From the NCBI GenBank assembly GCA_019163175.1, contig JAFLKN010000030.1, positions 1 to 64,000 of the forward strand: 64,000 nucleotides of DNA, in the 5' to 3' direction. Position numbers and translations under genes: made by a program. Below are positions 33,848 through 44,600 of this stretch, piece by piece. Source of the stretch: Prolixibacteraceae bacterium (lineage in GTDB: Bacteria; Bacteroidota; Bacteroidia; Bacteroidales; Prolixibacteraceae). Position 1 is the stretch's first letter. Every line of letters begins with the position of its first letter. The notes beneath the pieces are model-generated. The model was not told where the DNA came from. It did no database searches and saw nothing but the letters and a program-made list of their open reading frames with translations.

Positions 33848-35518
33848 TTATTTTGTAGCCACTTTTGGAAGCGCCAGCACCTGACCACGTTCCAGCAGTT
33901 TTTCTTTCAAGGCTTCGTAAGGAATATCCTGAACGGCATGGTCAATATCAATGGCTTTACAGGCAGCAATGGCAGCCGATTGCCCCAAAATCATAAATAC
34001 AGGTTCCATGCGGATAGAACCGTATGCAATGTGGCTCGACGACACACAAACCGGAACCAACAAATTCTGGCATTCATCGCGCTTTGGAATGATTGAGCCA
34101 TACGAAATAGCATAAGGAGCTTCCGGATGAACGCCAACATCGCCTTCATTCTGCACAAAACCCTCAGAAGTTACGTAGCGCTGAATATTGTGCGAGTCCA
34201 TGGCGTACGAACCCATTCCTACCGAACCTGGAACCTCGCTTTTGGCCAGCACATCATTTTCGGTGGTTACATACACACCCAGCAAACGACGTGCTTCGCG
34301 CACATAAATCTGTCGCGACCAGTTTCCATTGTCATGAAATTCATCTTTCGCCAAGCCCCAGGTTTGCATTTCCTGCTGAATTTCTTTTGGAACATGTGGA
34401 TCGTTCGAAACAAAGTATAGCAAGCCCTTCTGGTAATCTTCGTGCGCTTTGATAATTTCTTTCCGGCGTTCGTACGATGCTTCCGGGTAATCGTAATTCA
34501 TTCCAATGAAATCGCTGCTGAACGGGCCGTGGTTGTTGGTGTCGGTTTTCCGGTTCGGAATCAGGTCGAACTTACCAAACCATTCGCGCCAGCCGGCATC
34601 AAACACACGACCAAGCAATTCATAGTTCTCCGGATTATAATTTTCAGGCTTTGGGAAAGGCACACGATTATCGGGGTGATTGCTCATGCACAACCTGAAA
34701 CAATAGGCTTGAATCTTGTTATCGCCGGTGCAGTTGGCGGCTATCGGATCAGGAGAAATACCATACAGTAAGCCGCTTTCGGGCTTTCCGGGAATTTTAT
34801 ACGGATCAATTTTATCCTTGAAAAAGTGACCATGATGCCGGGCATCAGCCTGAACTCCGTTCCAGGTTTCGTTATATTCCGAACAGGCTTCGCGCCCAAC
34901 ACGATAGGAAACTCCGGCCGCAGCCATCAAATCGCCTTCGTAGGTGGCATCAATAAACATTTTTCCGGAGAAAGTTTTTCCTGAAAGGGTTTTAAATGAT
35001 TCGATCTTTTCGTCTTTCTTGATTACGCCCGAAGAGCGATCGAGCCATTCGTTGCGCAAAACGGTAATTTTATTTTCTGAAATAAAGTCTTCGAAAACCT
35101 GCTCGGCTACATGCGGTTCGAATATCCACATGGTTCGGTTTTCTCCATCCATCGCCACCGTTCCCTGACCTTTATTGCCGTATTCCGAATGCTTTTGCCA
35201 TTTCCATGCAGCCGAATCACTATAGTGCTGCCAAACGCGATGATAGAATTCGCGAGAAAGTCCGCCGATGGTCGATTTATTGCCCGTATCGGTGTAACCC
35301 AATCCTCCTGATGAAAGTCCGCCAAGATGGGTGTCGGGAGAGACAACAAGCACGGTTTTGCCCGACTGAACGGCCTCAACAGCAGCGGTTACCGCAGCCG
35401 AAGTTCCACCATAAATAATGATATCAGCTGAATATTCGTTGGGATTTTTGGGTTGACTGGCGCAGCTACTTAGCAAAATGCCAGTAGACAGACACAGAAA
35501 AAGAAAAAGTTTGATCAT
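33848..35518 (-). CDS. FAD-dependent oxidoreductase lipoprotein (FAD_oxidored family)
   Basis: The 556-residue product has a lipoprotein signal ending LLSSCAS. The mature N-terminus ADIIIYGGTSAAVTAAVEAV is the dinucleotide fold of the PF12831 FAD-dependent oxidoreductases, followed by LGGLSSGGLGYTDTGN, a strong family signature. These secreted flavoproteins often sit in polysaccharide loci, but few have known activities; oxidation of a sugar product is possible. It is last in the minus-strand run that begins at the SusC/SusD genes, 92 bp below the SGNH hydrolase gene, and is probably part of the locus. Confidence 0.88.
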   Translation of the reverse strand: MIKLFLFLCLSTGILLSSCASQPKNPNEYSADIIIYGGTSAAVTAAVEAVQSGKTVLVVSPDTHLGGLSSGGLGYTDTGNKSTIGGLSREFYHRVWQHYSDSAAWKWQKHSEYGNKGQGTVAMDGENRTMWIFEPHVAEQVFEDFISENKITVLRNEWLDRSSGVIKKDEKIESFKTLSGKTFSGKMFIDATYEGDLMAAAGVSYRVGREACSEYNETWNGVQADARHHGHFFKDKIDPYKIPGKPESGLLYGISPDPIAANCTGDNKIQAYCFRLCMSNHPDNRVPFPKPENYNPENYELLGRVFDAGWREWFGKFDLIPNRKTDTNNHGPFSSDFIGMNYDYPEASYERRKEIIKAHEDYQKGLLYFVSNDPHVPKEIQQEMQTWGLAKDEFHDNGNWSRQIYVREARRLLGVYVTTENDVLAKSEVPGSVGMGSYAMDSHNIQRYVTSEGFVQNEGDVGVHPEAPYAISYGSIIPKRDECQNLLVPVCVSSSHIAYGSIRMEPVFMILGQSAAIAACKAIDIDHAVQDIPYEALKEKLLERGQVLALPKVATK

Positions 35519-35610
35519 GCTTTTCGGTTGAAGGTTCAGGTTAAAACTGCTTAAAGATAAAAATAAACTGTTGATCGCTCCGACCTTTTCAGCAAAGTAG
35601 ATTCCTTCTT

Positions 35611-36378
35611 TTAAAACTTGATCCTTTTTTCAACCTGTTTCAACCATTCTCTTGCCATAAGTTCATGCCCGGCAACAGTCGGATGAACGCCATCCCAAAT
35701 CCAGTAATCGGCAGGCGCTTTTTCACAAGCTTTATCGAAAACTTCCTGAAAACTCACAAACACCGCATTGTATTTTGCTGCCAGTTTGCGAACTACTGTC
35801 TGACGCTGAACAATATCGGTATGATATTTTTGCCAGTTTTCCTTTACCCGGCCAACCTGAAGAATAAATGGCTCACACAATACAAAAAGGATGGTCGGAA
35901 ATGTAGCCTTGGTTTGTTCAAGCAGAGAAGTGTAAATTTCTTCATATTTTTCTACTGAAATAAACGGCTCTCTTTTGAGAACAACCGAACTCGAATCATT
36001 TACACCAACCAGGATGCTCAATACGTCTGGTTTCAAATCAAGGGTTTCAGCCTGCCAGCGTTTCTCGAGATCGTTCACCTTATTACCGCTGATTCCGCGA
36101 TTGTAGAACTGATATCGCTTTTCAGGATAATCTGCACCTACTCTACTGGCGATACTGAATGCGTAACCATGCCCCATAATGTGATTGGGATCGGTATTTC
36201 TACCACGGTTTCCATCGGTAATCGAATCGCCCTGAAATAAAATAGCAGCGCCACTTTTTAAGCTTTGATTCCGCACTTGCACAGCTGCTGCAAAGGACTC
36301 TGATGACGGCAGGCAATAGGCAGCAATACTGGTCAAAGCTGCTCCCTTTATAAATTTCCGGCGCGAATTGGTTTCCAT
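35611..36378 (-). CDS. Tat-exported SGNH/GDSL esterase
   Basis: About 255 residues from start METNSRRKFIKGAALTS, a twin-arginine signal; the ORF-track start 14 codons earlier overlaps the upstream gene and is rejected. SGNH blocks are clear: LFQGDSITDGNRG (Ser nucleophile), GNKVND (Gly), SILVGVNDS (Asn), and WDGVHPTVAGH (Asp-His). The enzyme likely removes acetyl or other acyl groups from a glycan. It starts 8 bp after the stop of the propeller glycosidase gene, so the two are coupled. It belongs to the polysaccharide locus. Confidence 0.9.
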   Translation of the reverse strand: METNSRRKFIKGAALTSIAAYCLPSSESFAAAVQVRNQSLKSGAAILFQGDSITDGNRGRNTDPNHIMGHGYAFSIASRVGADYPEKRYQFYNRGISGNKVNDLEKRWQAETLDLKPDVLSILVGVNDSSSVVLKREPFISVEKYEEIYTSLLEQTKATFPTILFVLCEPFILQVGRVKENWQKYHTDIVQRQTVVRKLAAKYNAVFVSFQEVFDKACEKAPADYWIWDGVHPTVAGHELMAREWLKQVEKRIKF

Positions 36379-36385
36379 AATCTGA

Positions 36386-38077
36386 TTACTTAACTGGTGT
36401 GAGTTTCCCATGCAGCACAACCGGCTGTTTAGTATCCGGATTAACCGTTACTTTGAAAGTATACTCAACACCCGTATCGAAAAACTTTCCACAGCTAAGT
36501 GTAACCGTTGTTTTTTCGTACGGTTTAAGTGCAGGAATAGCGCCTGAGGCAAGATCAATTTCATTGTTATCTTTCATGTAGGCTACTTTCAGTTTTGCCT
36601 TTTTTGATGCTACCTGACCAAAGTTCTGGACTTCAACTTTCAAGTTGAATCCGCTGTTGCTGGCAGTGATTACAGGCATTAGAGGTGAAAGAACAGGCTC
36701 AATAAATTCGACTCCCGGCAGACGGGCATACCCAAAAAGAAGCTTTCCAGTGGTAGTTTTACCTAACATTTTTGCGGCAAATTCATCCTCCGGAAATTGG
36801 GTCGCTGTGGCATCAAAAGTCACAATCAGATCGGCTCCCGACTTTTCAGTTTTAAGCACTTTACCTCCTTTGCCAAAATTTACAGCTTCGGGTTCGCCAA
36901 ATTGCAACGCGTTCAGATCAATATCGGTTTGAGGATTAAAATCAGCTTCGGCAGCAATTTTTACCCGGATCGTTTTTGTGCTCGCCGTAATTGGTTTTTT
37001 GTCGAGAATAGTTAGCAAACGCCCCACCGTAAGCGGAATGCCAATGTTCTTCGAGCTGTGACTGTCACTGGCTTTATCGAATTTCTTCTCCACATCAATT
37101 ACTGCGAAATTGCCTTGTGTTGCCCGTCCGTATTTATCCTGAAAGATTTTCAAGCGTTCATATTTCCACCAGCCTTCAACCGATCCATCCTGACGCAAAG
37201 AAACGCCGGGTAAGTAGGCTTCTCCAGACTCTACTTTCCAGTTTACACCATCTTTTGAGCGTTCGTAAACGGCGATGCGCCCCAACCAGTCGTTCACAAT
37301 CAGGTTGTACTGCACGTTATCGCGCCAAACTACCGGATCTTCGAAATTTCCGGGCCTTTGCGGATAGGCTCGCATTGGAATTACTTTATTTCCCTCGAGC
37401 CGCGTTCCGGTAACCTGGTTGTATGCAGAAAGTCCGGTCTGGCTGAACCATTGACCGCCTCCACGGCAAATCATCAGGTACGAACCATCTTCGCGTTGGG
37501 CAAAAGTGAAATTCGAATTGCCTTCGATCAAACGCCGGTCGCGGTTATTGAATTCGAATTTTCCATACTTCCACGGGCCATTCGCACCATCGGCGATATA
37601 ATAACCATCAATAACATACAGCACGTATCGGCCGTCTTTTAGCCTGAAAATTTCAGGATTATGGCCTTTCCCAATGGTATCTTTTACGACATAAGGCCCG
37701 ATTGAATTATCGGAAACAGCATGAAATACAGTTGAATTAGGCCATTCGTTGTGACCTTTTGGCGAACTTTCGAGCCAGCCACAGACATAAAAATGATATT
37801 TGCCATCTTCGCCCAGTTTAATGTTTCCTCCCCAGAAAGACCACTTTCGGCTTTCGATACCATTGTCGGTATAACGGGGCAACACATTATCGGCACCCCA
37901 GGTATCGCGTGTTAGTTGACCAACATTGGGCATCGGAAGAAAACGATCCATAAACCGGCCACCAAAAACCAGGTTATTCCACTCTGCCGGACGTGGGCGC
38001 TCAGTGGTTTGAGCAGTTGTTTCAAAGACTGAAATGGAAGAAATTAGCAAGGCAAAAAATAAGTTTTTAAATCTCAT
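36386..38077 (-). CDS. Secreted five-bladed-propeller glycosidase-like protein
   Basis: About 563 residues from MRFKNLFFALLISS, which begins a signal peptide ending TTAQ. The 63-codon ORF-track extension before it is repeat-derived (SPLNPPNGGLG) and rejected. The N-terminal 340 residues look like a five-bladed beta-propeller of the GH43/GH117-like kind: YTDNGIESRKWSFWGGNIK, GKYHFYVCGW, KGHNPEIFRLKDGRYVLYV, NFEDPVVWRDN. The final 220 residues are beta-sandwich-like. The GH family and substrate cannot be fixed here. It lies between the esterase and SGNH genes in the locus. Confidence 0.8.
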   Translation of the reverse strand: MRFKNLFFALLISSISVFETTAQTTERPRPAEWNNLVFGGRFMDRFLPMPNVGQLTRDTWGADNVLPRYTDNGIESRKWSFWGGNIKLGEDGKYHFYVCGWLESSPKGHNEWPNSTVFHAVSDNSIGPYVVKDTIGKGHNPEIFRLKDGRYVLYVIDGYYIADGANGPWKYGKFEFNNRDRRLIEGNSNFTFAQREDGSYLMICRGGGQWFSQTGLSAYNQVTGTRLEGNKVIPMRAYPQRPGNFEDPVVWRDNVQYNLIVNDWLGRIAVYERSKDGVNWKVESGEAYLPGVSLRQDGSVEGWWKYERLKIFQDKYGRATQGNFAVIDVEKKFDKASDSHSSKNIGIPLTVGRLLTILDKKPITASTKTIRVKIAAEADFNPQTDIDLNALQFGEPEAVNFGKGGKVLKTEKSGADLIVTFDATATQFPEDEFAAKMLGKTTTGKLLFGYARLPGVEFIEPVLSPLMPVITASNSGFNLKVEVQNFGQVASKKAKLKVAYMKDNNEIDLASGAIPALKPYEKTTVTLSCGKFFDTGVEYTFKVTVNPDTKQPVVLHGKLTPVK

Positions 38078-38108
38078 GGTATTGTAAGTTATTCGGTTTT
38101 GTGTAATG

Positions 38109-38153
38109 GCCCCATCCCCAACCCTTCCCCAAAATAGGGAAGGGAGGCTGGGA
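38109..38153. repeat. Dispersed Bacteroidota-type repeat (ccccatccccaaccc form)
   Basis: A C-rich block, gccccatccccaaccc then ttccccaaaatagggaaggg, can fold back on itself. Similar blocks are scattered in Bacteroidota genomes, by recall. It lies in the 189-bp gap upstream of the propeller gene and produces the spurious ORF extension. Confidence 0.45.
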
Positions 38154-38210
38154 AACGCAGATTCTGAAAATATGTCAATTAGTGAAAATACATTTAGAAC
38201 TTGCAGGAAC

Positions 38211-38242
38211 CCAAGTCCCCCGTTAGGGGGATTTAGGGGGCT
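38211..38242. repeat. Dispersed repeat (cccccgttaggggg form)
   Basis: The stretch ccaagtcccccgttaggggg, then atttagggggct, contains a short palindrome (ccccc-gtta-ggggg) and a repeated aggggg. It matches, from memory, a repeat type common between genes in Bacteroidota, and sits close to the end of the esterase gene. Confidence 0.45.
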
Positions 38243-38266
38243 GGTTGTTAGGCATCTGAAATACAA

Positions 38267-39499
38267 CTATCTAAAAATCTGCTGAGCGAAATAATACAAA
38301 TCACTTTTCCATACATTAAAGTCGTGAACACCGGGTTCAACATGCCAGATATGCGGTACTGTATTTTCTTTGCAGTACTGATGAAGCTTTTGGCTGAAGA
38401 TAATCAGACCATCTTTATCGCCGCACGAAATCCAGAGCAGTTTAAGTTTCGAAGCCGTTTCGGCTGGATTCGGCACCAGTAATTCAGGAGATTTGGTATT
38501 CGGAGCTGATGAAAATCCACCTACCCAGGCAAATATGTCGAGATTGCCCAAGCCGAAGTTGAGCGATTGACCGCCGCCCATTGAAAGACCAGCCAATGCG
38601 CGGTTTTCGCGATTCTTGATTACGGGATACTTCGATTCGATAAAAGGAATCAGATCGTTGACCAGATCTTTTTCGAAGGTAGCGAATGAGGCCGCTTTTT
38701 CAGGATCGAAGACATTTCCTTCCGCGCGGTCGTTTTTCATTGCTCGCCCGTTGGGAAGTACGACAATCATCGGTGCAATTTTCTTTTCGGCATACAAATT
38801 ATCGAGAATGATTTCGGGATGACCATTGCGCAACCATTCAAACTCGTCGCCACCAATGCCATGCAAGAGATACAAAACCGGATATTTTTTGTTTTTGTTG
38901 TAAGCCGGAGGCAGGTAAATCAATGTGGTTCGGGTTGTGCCAACTGTTGTAGATTGGTATTGAATGGTGTCAAGATTTCCGCGCTTAATGTTTTCGCGCT
39001 GTTGATCGTAGCCAGATGGCGCCACAGGAAAGGCTGGCTTATCATCTTCCGCCAGAACAATGGGGCGAGACAGATTTCTCCGGGCTTCCTGAACGGAGTG
39101 ATCTTCGGGATTAGCTCGTTTGGCAACTACTTGTTCGGTAGCAAAATCGCCAACCTGACGGGTAAATTTAATTTCGTTCCCGATCTGATTTCCGGTGTAG
39201 GTAATCTTAATCTGCTGGTCATTCATGGAAAGATTTTCAGCAAATGAAATTGACCCATCTTTAATCTTTCCTTCGATTAAATCAAGTTCGGTTTTCTCGC
39301 CATCTTTTTCACGAATAATTTTTCCGGTGATAATTTCGCCTGCCTGCTGAATAAGATATGTGTATTTAAACAAGCCAACCGGAGTCTCGATTTCGGTTTT
39401 CCATGTTCCTGAAGCATTTACAGGCTGAGCCGATAGCCTCGAATTGAAGCTATCGAAAAGCATGGCAATCATAACTAAAAGAAGAAGTCTTGCTTTCAT
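38267..39499 (-). CDS. Secreted CE1-like esterase (enterochelin-esterase/feruloyl-esterase fold)
   Basis: About 410 residues from MKARLLLLVMIAML, with a signal ending RLSAQ. Residues 25-125 form a small beta-rich domain (GTWKTEIETPVGLFKY). The rest is an alpha/beta hydrolase of the esterase D / CE1 group: YLLHGIGGDEFEWLRNG, nucleophile Ser in LAGLSMGGGQS, acid in WISCGDKDGL, His in EPGVHDFNVW. In polysaccharide loci such enzymes remove feruloyl or acetyl groups. It is downstream of SusD, after a terminator-like hairpin, so it may need read-through or its own promoter. Confidence 0.88.
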   Translation of the reverse strand: MKARLLLLVMIAMLFDSFNSRLSAQPVNASGTWKTEIETPVGLFKYTYLIQQAGEIITGKIIREKDGEKTELDLIEGKIKDGSISFAENLSMNDQQIKITYTGNQIGNEIKFTRQVGDFATEQVVAKRANPEDHSVQEARRNLSRPIVLAEDDKPAFPVAPSGYDQQRENIKRGNLDTIQYQSTTVGTTRTTLIYLPPAYNKNKKYPVLYLLHGIGGDEFEWLRNGHPEIILDNLYAEKKIAPMIVVLPNGRAMKNDRAEGNVFDPEKAASFATFEKDLVNDLIPFIESKYPVIKNRENRALAGLSMGGGQSLNFGLGNLDIFAWVGGFSSAPNTKSPELLVPNPAETASKLKLLWISCGDKDGLIIFSQKLHQYCKENTVPHIWHVEPGVHDFNVWKSDLYYFAQQIFR

Positions 39500-39706
39500 A
39501 GGTTTGATATAAATATATGTGAACATTACAAAACTCAACAATCAAAACCAGATTATCAATAGACGTTTATACTGACATGAGCCGCAAAGCATTGTGCAAA
39601 GCTTTGCGAACCTGGTAAATATGTTGCGAAACAGATAGATTCTGGCATAAACCAATTTTGATGGTTTCGTTCTTTATAAAAAAAAGAAAAAAGACACCTG
39701 TACGAT

Positions 39707-39742
39707 AAAAAAAGGGGAAATACTTATTGGTATTCCCCCTTT
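39707..39742 (-). terminator. Terminator after susD homologue
   Basis: On the minus strand the arms AAAGGGGGAATAC and GTATTTCCCCTTT pair over about 12 bp and are followed by a run of seven T. It lies 64 bp beyond the SusD stop and should separate the SusC/D transcript from the esterase. Confidence 0.7.
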
Positions 39743-39805
39743 CGTTTTTCATAGAATTATCAAGATAATACTTGATTACAAAAAATGTAATCTAATGTCT
39801 TAGCA

Positions 39806-41638
39806 TTATTTATAAGCCTCATTTTGATCGCACAATTTGTTTTTCAACAACTCATCAGTTGGAATGGGCATATCCATCCTTTTGAGGTTGAAATCAAAAT
39901 TGCGGTATGTTTGCCATGCATCTTGAATTTTAGGGTCATTCATCGGATAACCTACCCCTTTTGGATAATTGATTTTAATATGATCTTCCATAAAACCAGA
40001 ACGAATCAAATCCTGTGCAAGACACCATTCAGCATTGAATTCCTTACGACGTTCCTGACCCAGAGCTACCAACCATACCGGAGAAGTAAAACCTTTAGTA
40101 GATTTTAATGAGGTATAATAAGTCTTGGCATCAGGCACATTTACTGTTTTTGTATTGAATGGAAGAGGATAAGTAGTTGGCTTTACGATATCTGTAGCGC
40201 CATTACCGATAAAGAATTGCGCCATGTTTTGATAATAAGGAAGGTAAGTAGCAGTTAAAGTTGCTTCTTTACCAACTTCCATATTGCCCCAGGCACGTTC
40301 ACGAATTTGATTAATATATCCCCAGGCAGTTGCATCATTTTCACCATTCAAATGGAAAAGACATTCTGCATAGTCTAACAAAACATTTGCATAACGTTTA
40401 TAATAAATCTGTTGAGGAGCCCACGGAGCCTGATAGTTTGCACGGGTTGTACGGAAATACTTTAAAGTCCAGATAGAAGGAGCTGCTTCACCACCCATGG
40501 AGAAATGATAATGAGTATTTAATGAATCACCAACTGAATATTTTACCTGATTGTATGGATTGTAACCATAGTTAGTGGCAGATTTCCATGCAGGATCAAT
40601 TTTTGTTACTTTACCTGTTACAGCTGAAGCTTCACGACGTTTATCGCCAGGTTCGTAACAACTCCACCATTCCCATGAAAGATACAAAGTACCCCATCCA
40701 CCGACAGATGGAGGAGCTACAAAATGAACCATCCAGTTGTGGGCTTGGGATAAATTTGACCATTGGTTCCATTGTGAACCTTCGTCAAGAACTTCTTCCC
40801 AAATACATTCTTTTGTCCATACAGCTCCTGGATCAAACAAAGTGGTGAAAGATGGATTTAATTCATATTTTCCACTTTGGATAACTTTCAACAAAGCGTC
40901 TTTAGCTAAAGTATAGTTCTCAGTTGCTTTTTCCGGAACACGATAGGCTTTCCACATATAAGCTTCGCCCAGGTATGAAAGAGCGAACCCTTTAGTGCAG
41001 CGTCCATACTGGCCTGACATTGGATCCCAGTCAAGTTCATCAACTGCTGCTTTCAAATCAGCAATAATGAAATCCCACATTTCTGTGAATGTTGCAGCCC
41101 TGGCTTTGTCCGGAGTGTTAATATAGGTTTCGCCTGTTGCCAACATTGGTACACGGCCAAAAGCTTTTGCTAACCACATATAGTAGAAAGCACGGATGCA
41201 TCTGGCTTGACCATCGAGTGAAGTTTTTACTCCAGCAGAAACTTTATCTGCTTTAGCAAGACCAGCAAGAAAATCATTGCAACGAGAGATTGCTGTATAG
41301 GCCTGTTTCCAACCGCCTAATAGTTCCGGACTTCCAGGAGTCCAATTTTGCGTGTTCCAGTCTTTGTCCCATCCTGTTGCCTGAGTATCCATGGTTGGGT
41401 GACCACCAATAAACAGGTTTGGTTTAATACCCCAGTCTCCGTCTATATCTGTCGGAAGCATCATTGTGTAGCATCCAACAAGACCAGCCTTGGCATCATC
41501 GTCAGACTTAAACATTTGATCGGCAGCCAAAATGGAATAGTGATCCACTGTCAAAAAGTCCTCATTGTTGCAGGAACTTATTCCTAGCAGGAATAAAACA
41601 CTCGCAAGTGTAAATAATGTTTTTGATATATTTTTCAT
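39806..41638 (-). CDS. SusD/RagB-family glycan-binding lipoprotein
   Basis: The 610-residue product has a lipoprotein signal ending LLGISSCNN, with the lipidated Cys near residue 23. The mature protein is the mostly helical SusD fold: an N-terminal TPR-like region (CNDFLAGL, ARCIRAFYYMWLAKAFGRVPM) and a C-terminal region with QERRKEFNAEWCLAQDLIRSG. SusD proteins sit on the cell surface and form the lid of the SusC channel, binding oligosaccharides. It directly follows susC by 28 bp. The substrate cannot be inferred from sequence by eye. Confidence 0.95.
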   Translation of the reverse strand: MKNISKTLFTLASVLFLLGISSCNNEDFLTVDHYSILAADQMFKSDDDAKAGLVGCYTMMLPTDIDGDWGIKPNLFIGGHPTMDTQATGWDKDWNTQNWTPGSPELLGGWKQAYTAISRCNDFLAGLAKADKVSAGVKTSLDGQARCIRAFYYMWLAKAFGRVPMLATGETYINTPDKARAATFTEMWDFIIADLKAAVDELDWDPMSGQYGRCTKGFALSYLGEAYMWKAYRVPEKATENYTLAKDALLKVIQSGKYELNPSFTTLFDPGAVWTKECIWEEVLDEGSQWNQWSNLSQAHNWMVHFVAPPSVGGWGTLYLSWEWWSCYEPGDKRREASAVTGKVTKIDPAWKSATNYGYNPYNQVKYSVGDSLNTHYHFSMGGEAAPSIWTLKYFRTTRANYQAPWAPQQIYYKRYANVLLDYAECLFHLNGENDATAWGYINQIRERAWGNMEVGKEATLTATYLPYYQNMAQFFIGNGATDIVKPTTYPLPFNTKTVNVPDAKTYYTSLKSTKGFTSPVWLVALGQERRKEFNAEWCLAQDLIRSGFMEDHIKINYPKGVGYPMNDPKIQDAWQTYRNFDFNLKRMDMPIPTDELLKNKLCDQNEAYK

Positions 41639-41666
41639 AGTATTAATCTATATTTAAGTGGAACAA

Positions 41667-44600
41667 TTAGAATTGTATGTTCAAACCAATGGCATAAGTG
41701 CGTGAGTTAGGGTAACGGCCCGTATCTAACCCGGTATAGAGCACACTTCCCTGTCCCGCTTCAGGATCACCATATTTGTTGTAGCTAGAGATGCAGAGCA
41801 AGTTTTGGATAGAAAAGTTAACCCGTGCACCTTCAACATGAATTACCTTCAACAGGTTCTTGTCAAAATTATAACCAACCTGAAGATTACTGATTTTCAA
41901 GAAATCACCATTTTTAACCCATGCGTCAGAACCACGCATGTTGTAATTCAAATCCAGGAATGACAATCTTGGCACTGTGGTGCTGGGATTAGTAGCAGTC
42001 CAGGCATTTTGTGCAACCTCTTTTAACACGTTAGGAGTGGTACCATTATCACTCGGGAACATGTTCGATAATGTCATTGCAGAGTAAGAATAGATTTGTG
42101 CTCCAAGTACTCCATAGGAGTATATTGAGAAATCCCAATTCTTATATGAAGCGTTTAAGGTTAAACCGTAATTTAACTTAGGGAAACCATTTCCTAATAT
42201 CGTCATATCCTTATCACTAAGATATCCATCTCCATCAAGGTCTTTGAACTTAAAATCACCGGGAACAGTCTTTGACCCATTATTGTATCCACCTGAGTGA
42301 CCAGCAGCTATTGCTGCAGCGTTGGCAGCATTGATTTCTGCCTGAGATTGGTATATACCCTCTACCTGGTAACCGTAGAATGAACCCACTGCATAGCCTT
42401 CACGGCAAATTGAGTGACCATTCCAGTGTGTTCCGGCAGGAGCGCCTACTGCACCCTGGTTAGAACCATCATTGGTAGTGCTTGTGTTTTCACTGAATAA
42501 ATCAGAGCCCATTTTTACAACCTTATTTTTTAAGGTTGAACCAGTTAATGAAGCGCTGAAATTCCAATCCTGATTAATTTGCTTCTTATAATTTGCAGAG
42601 AACTCAAGACCTTTATTCTCAATTTCGCCATAGTTAGTATATACCTGGGTGTAACCCGATGAAGGGCGTATTGACTGATAAAGTAACAAATCTTTAGATT
42701 TCCGGATGAAATAATCCATGGTAAAATTCAGGTTATTATTGAATAGTCCCAGGTCAATCCCGATGTTACTTTGTTCATTGGTCTCCCATTTCAATCTCGG
42801 ATCAGTTAATGTAGGAGCATATCCGGTAGCTAATTGCCGTGTAGTATTCATACCTGATTGTCCATTCTGCCCGTAATAAAAATATTGAATTTTATTCGTA
42901 GTCAATGCCGTAACAGATAAATCTGTTGGACCACCGGAGTTACCTGTTTGTCCCCAACCCAGACGAAGTTTCAAATTACTGATAGTAGGAATTGTTTTCA
43001 GGAAATTTTCTTCTGAAATACGCCAAGCGGCGGCAGCTGATGGGAAATTACCCCAACGGTTCTCCGAGCCAAAGTTTGAAGAACCATCACGACGCATTGT
43101 CCCTGTTAAGATATAACGATCCTTCAAGCTATATTGAAGGCGACCAAAATAAGATAATCCACGAGATTCAAGATTATAAGCGCCAAGACCAGTTCTTGCA
43201 ACAGGATCATTAGTCAAACTAATATCACGGATATTATCCCCGGGGAAACCATTCCCGGAAGCATTACTCCAGTTTCCGAAGCCTTTGCTTACAGAATTAC
43301 CTGCCATTACAGTCAAATTGTGAATATCATTCTTCCAATTGTAAGTCAAATAATTTTCAATGGCAAGGTTGTTATAATTACTATTATTAATTCCTAAATA
43401 ATACTTGGCATCGTAATTATACAACTTAACGAGTGTTCCGTCAGGGAAGTAACGTTTTTTGTTGCCCCAGAAGTTATACCAATTACCTGCGGTAAAATTA
43501 TATGATGCTATTGACTTGAAAGTTAATCCTTTATATAATTTAATATTGGCATAAGCGCTGAGAAGTACCTGGTTATTTTTGTTTATCCCAGTATTCTCCA
43601 TCTGTTCAGCATAAATGTTATTTCCCAAATTCGAATCGTTTGAACCAACATCGCCTTGTTCAGGAGAACCATAAGTTCCGTTCGGGTTTTTAACTTTAGG
43701 ACTTACAATTTTATTCGTTACCGGGTCTACATAATCCATCGTAGGAGCTGTGAAAGCCCAGTCGCGGATAGAAGAAAGGTTACCGTTATTGCCGAGACCA
43801 GCATTGCTACCGTGTGATTCTGTATGAGAAAAACTGAGGTCGCTACCAAGCTCAAGGAAATTAGACATTTTGGTAACTACATTAGCACGTGCGGTCAAAC
43901 GGTTATAATTTGAATTGATAACAATTCCATCGTTATTCAAGTAACTTAATGAGAAGTTCGACTGAGTCTTTTCAGTACCGCCTGAAGCAGAAAGATTGTA
44001 TTGTTGTTTAAGGGAAGTACGTGTCATTTCCTTTTGCCAATCAATGTTGTTTCTTTTACCGTCATATTGTGTAGCGAAAATTTGATTAGCCAGAATTCCA
44101 CCATCATTAGCACGTGCCTGACGAATATTTGCTGCATACTGATCTACATTTCCAACATCCAATGTTGAAGATAAAGTTTGGACACCATAATCTGCGGAAA
44201 AAGTAATATGAGTTGAACCTACCCTACCCTTTTTAGTTGTAATCATGATAACGCCATTAGCTCCGGCCGAACCATAAATAGCCGTAGCAGAAGCATCTTT
44301 CAATATTTCAATGCTCTCTATATCGCTAGGATTAACAAAATTGGCATTTAAAGCTACTTGCTTACCATCTACGATAGTACTTGTACGTAACTGTACACCA
44401 TCAATGACATAAAGCGGATCGGCAATACCATTTATAGTTGCAACACCACGAATACGAATAGCTGCATTTGCATCAGGTGCTCCGTCTTGTGCTGAAACAA
44501 TTACACCGGCTGCTGATCCTTGTAAGCCTTGCAGAATGTTGGTAGGAGCTTTTTTCATCATTTCCTCTCTGTTAACTGAAACAACAGATCCAGAAATATC

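Noticed and set aside
38078-38266. 63-codon N-terminal extension of the propeller ORF
   Set aside because: It is made of intergenic repeat sequence and precedes a clear signal peptide at 38077.
39756-39780. tatcaagataatacttgatt as another IVP-type repeat
   Set aside because: It is a chance short palindrome without the tandem caagtat structure and with no IVP gene near.
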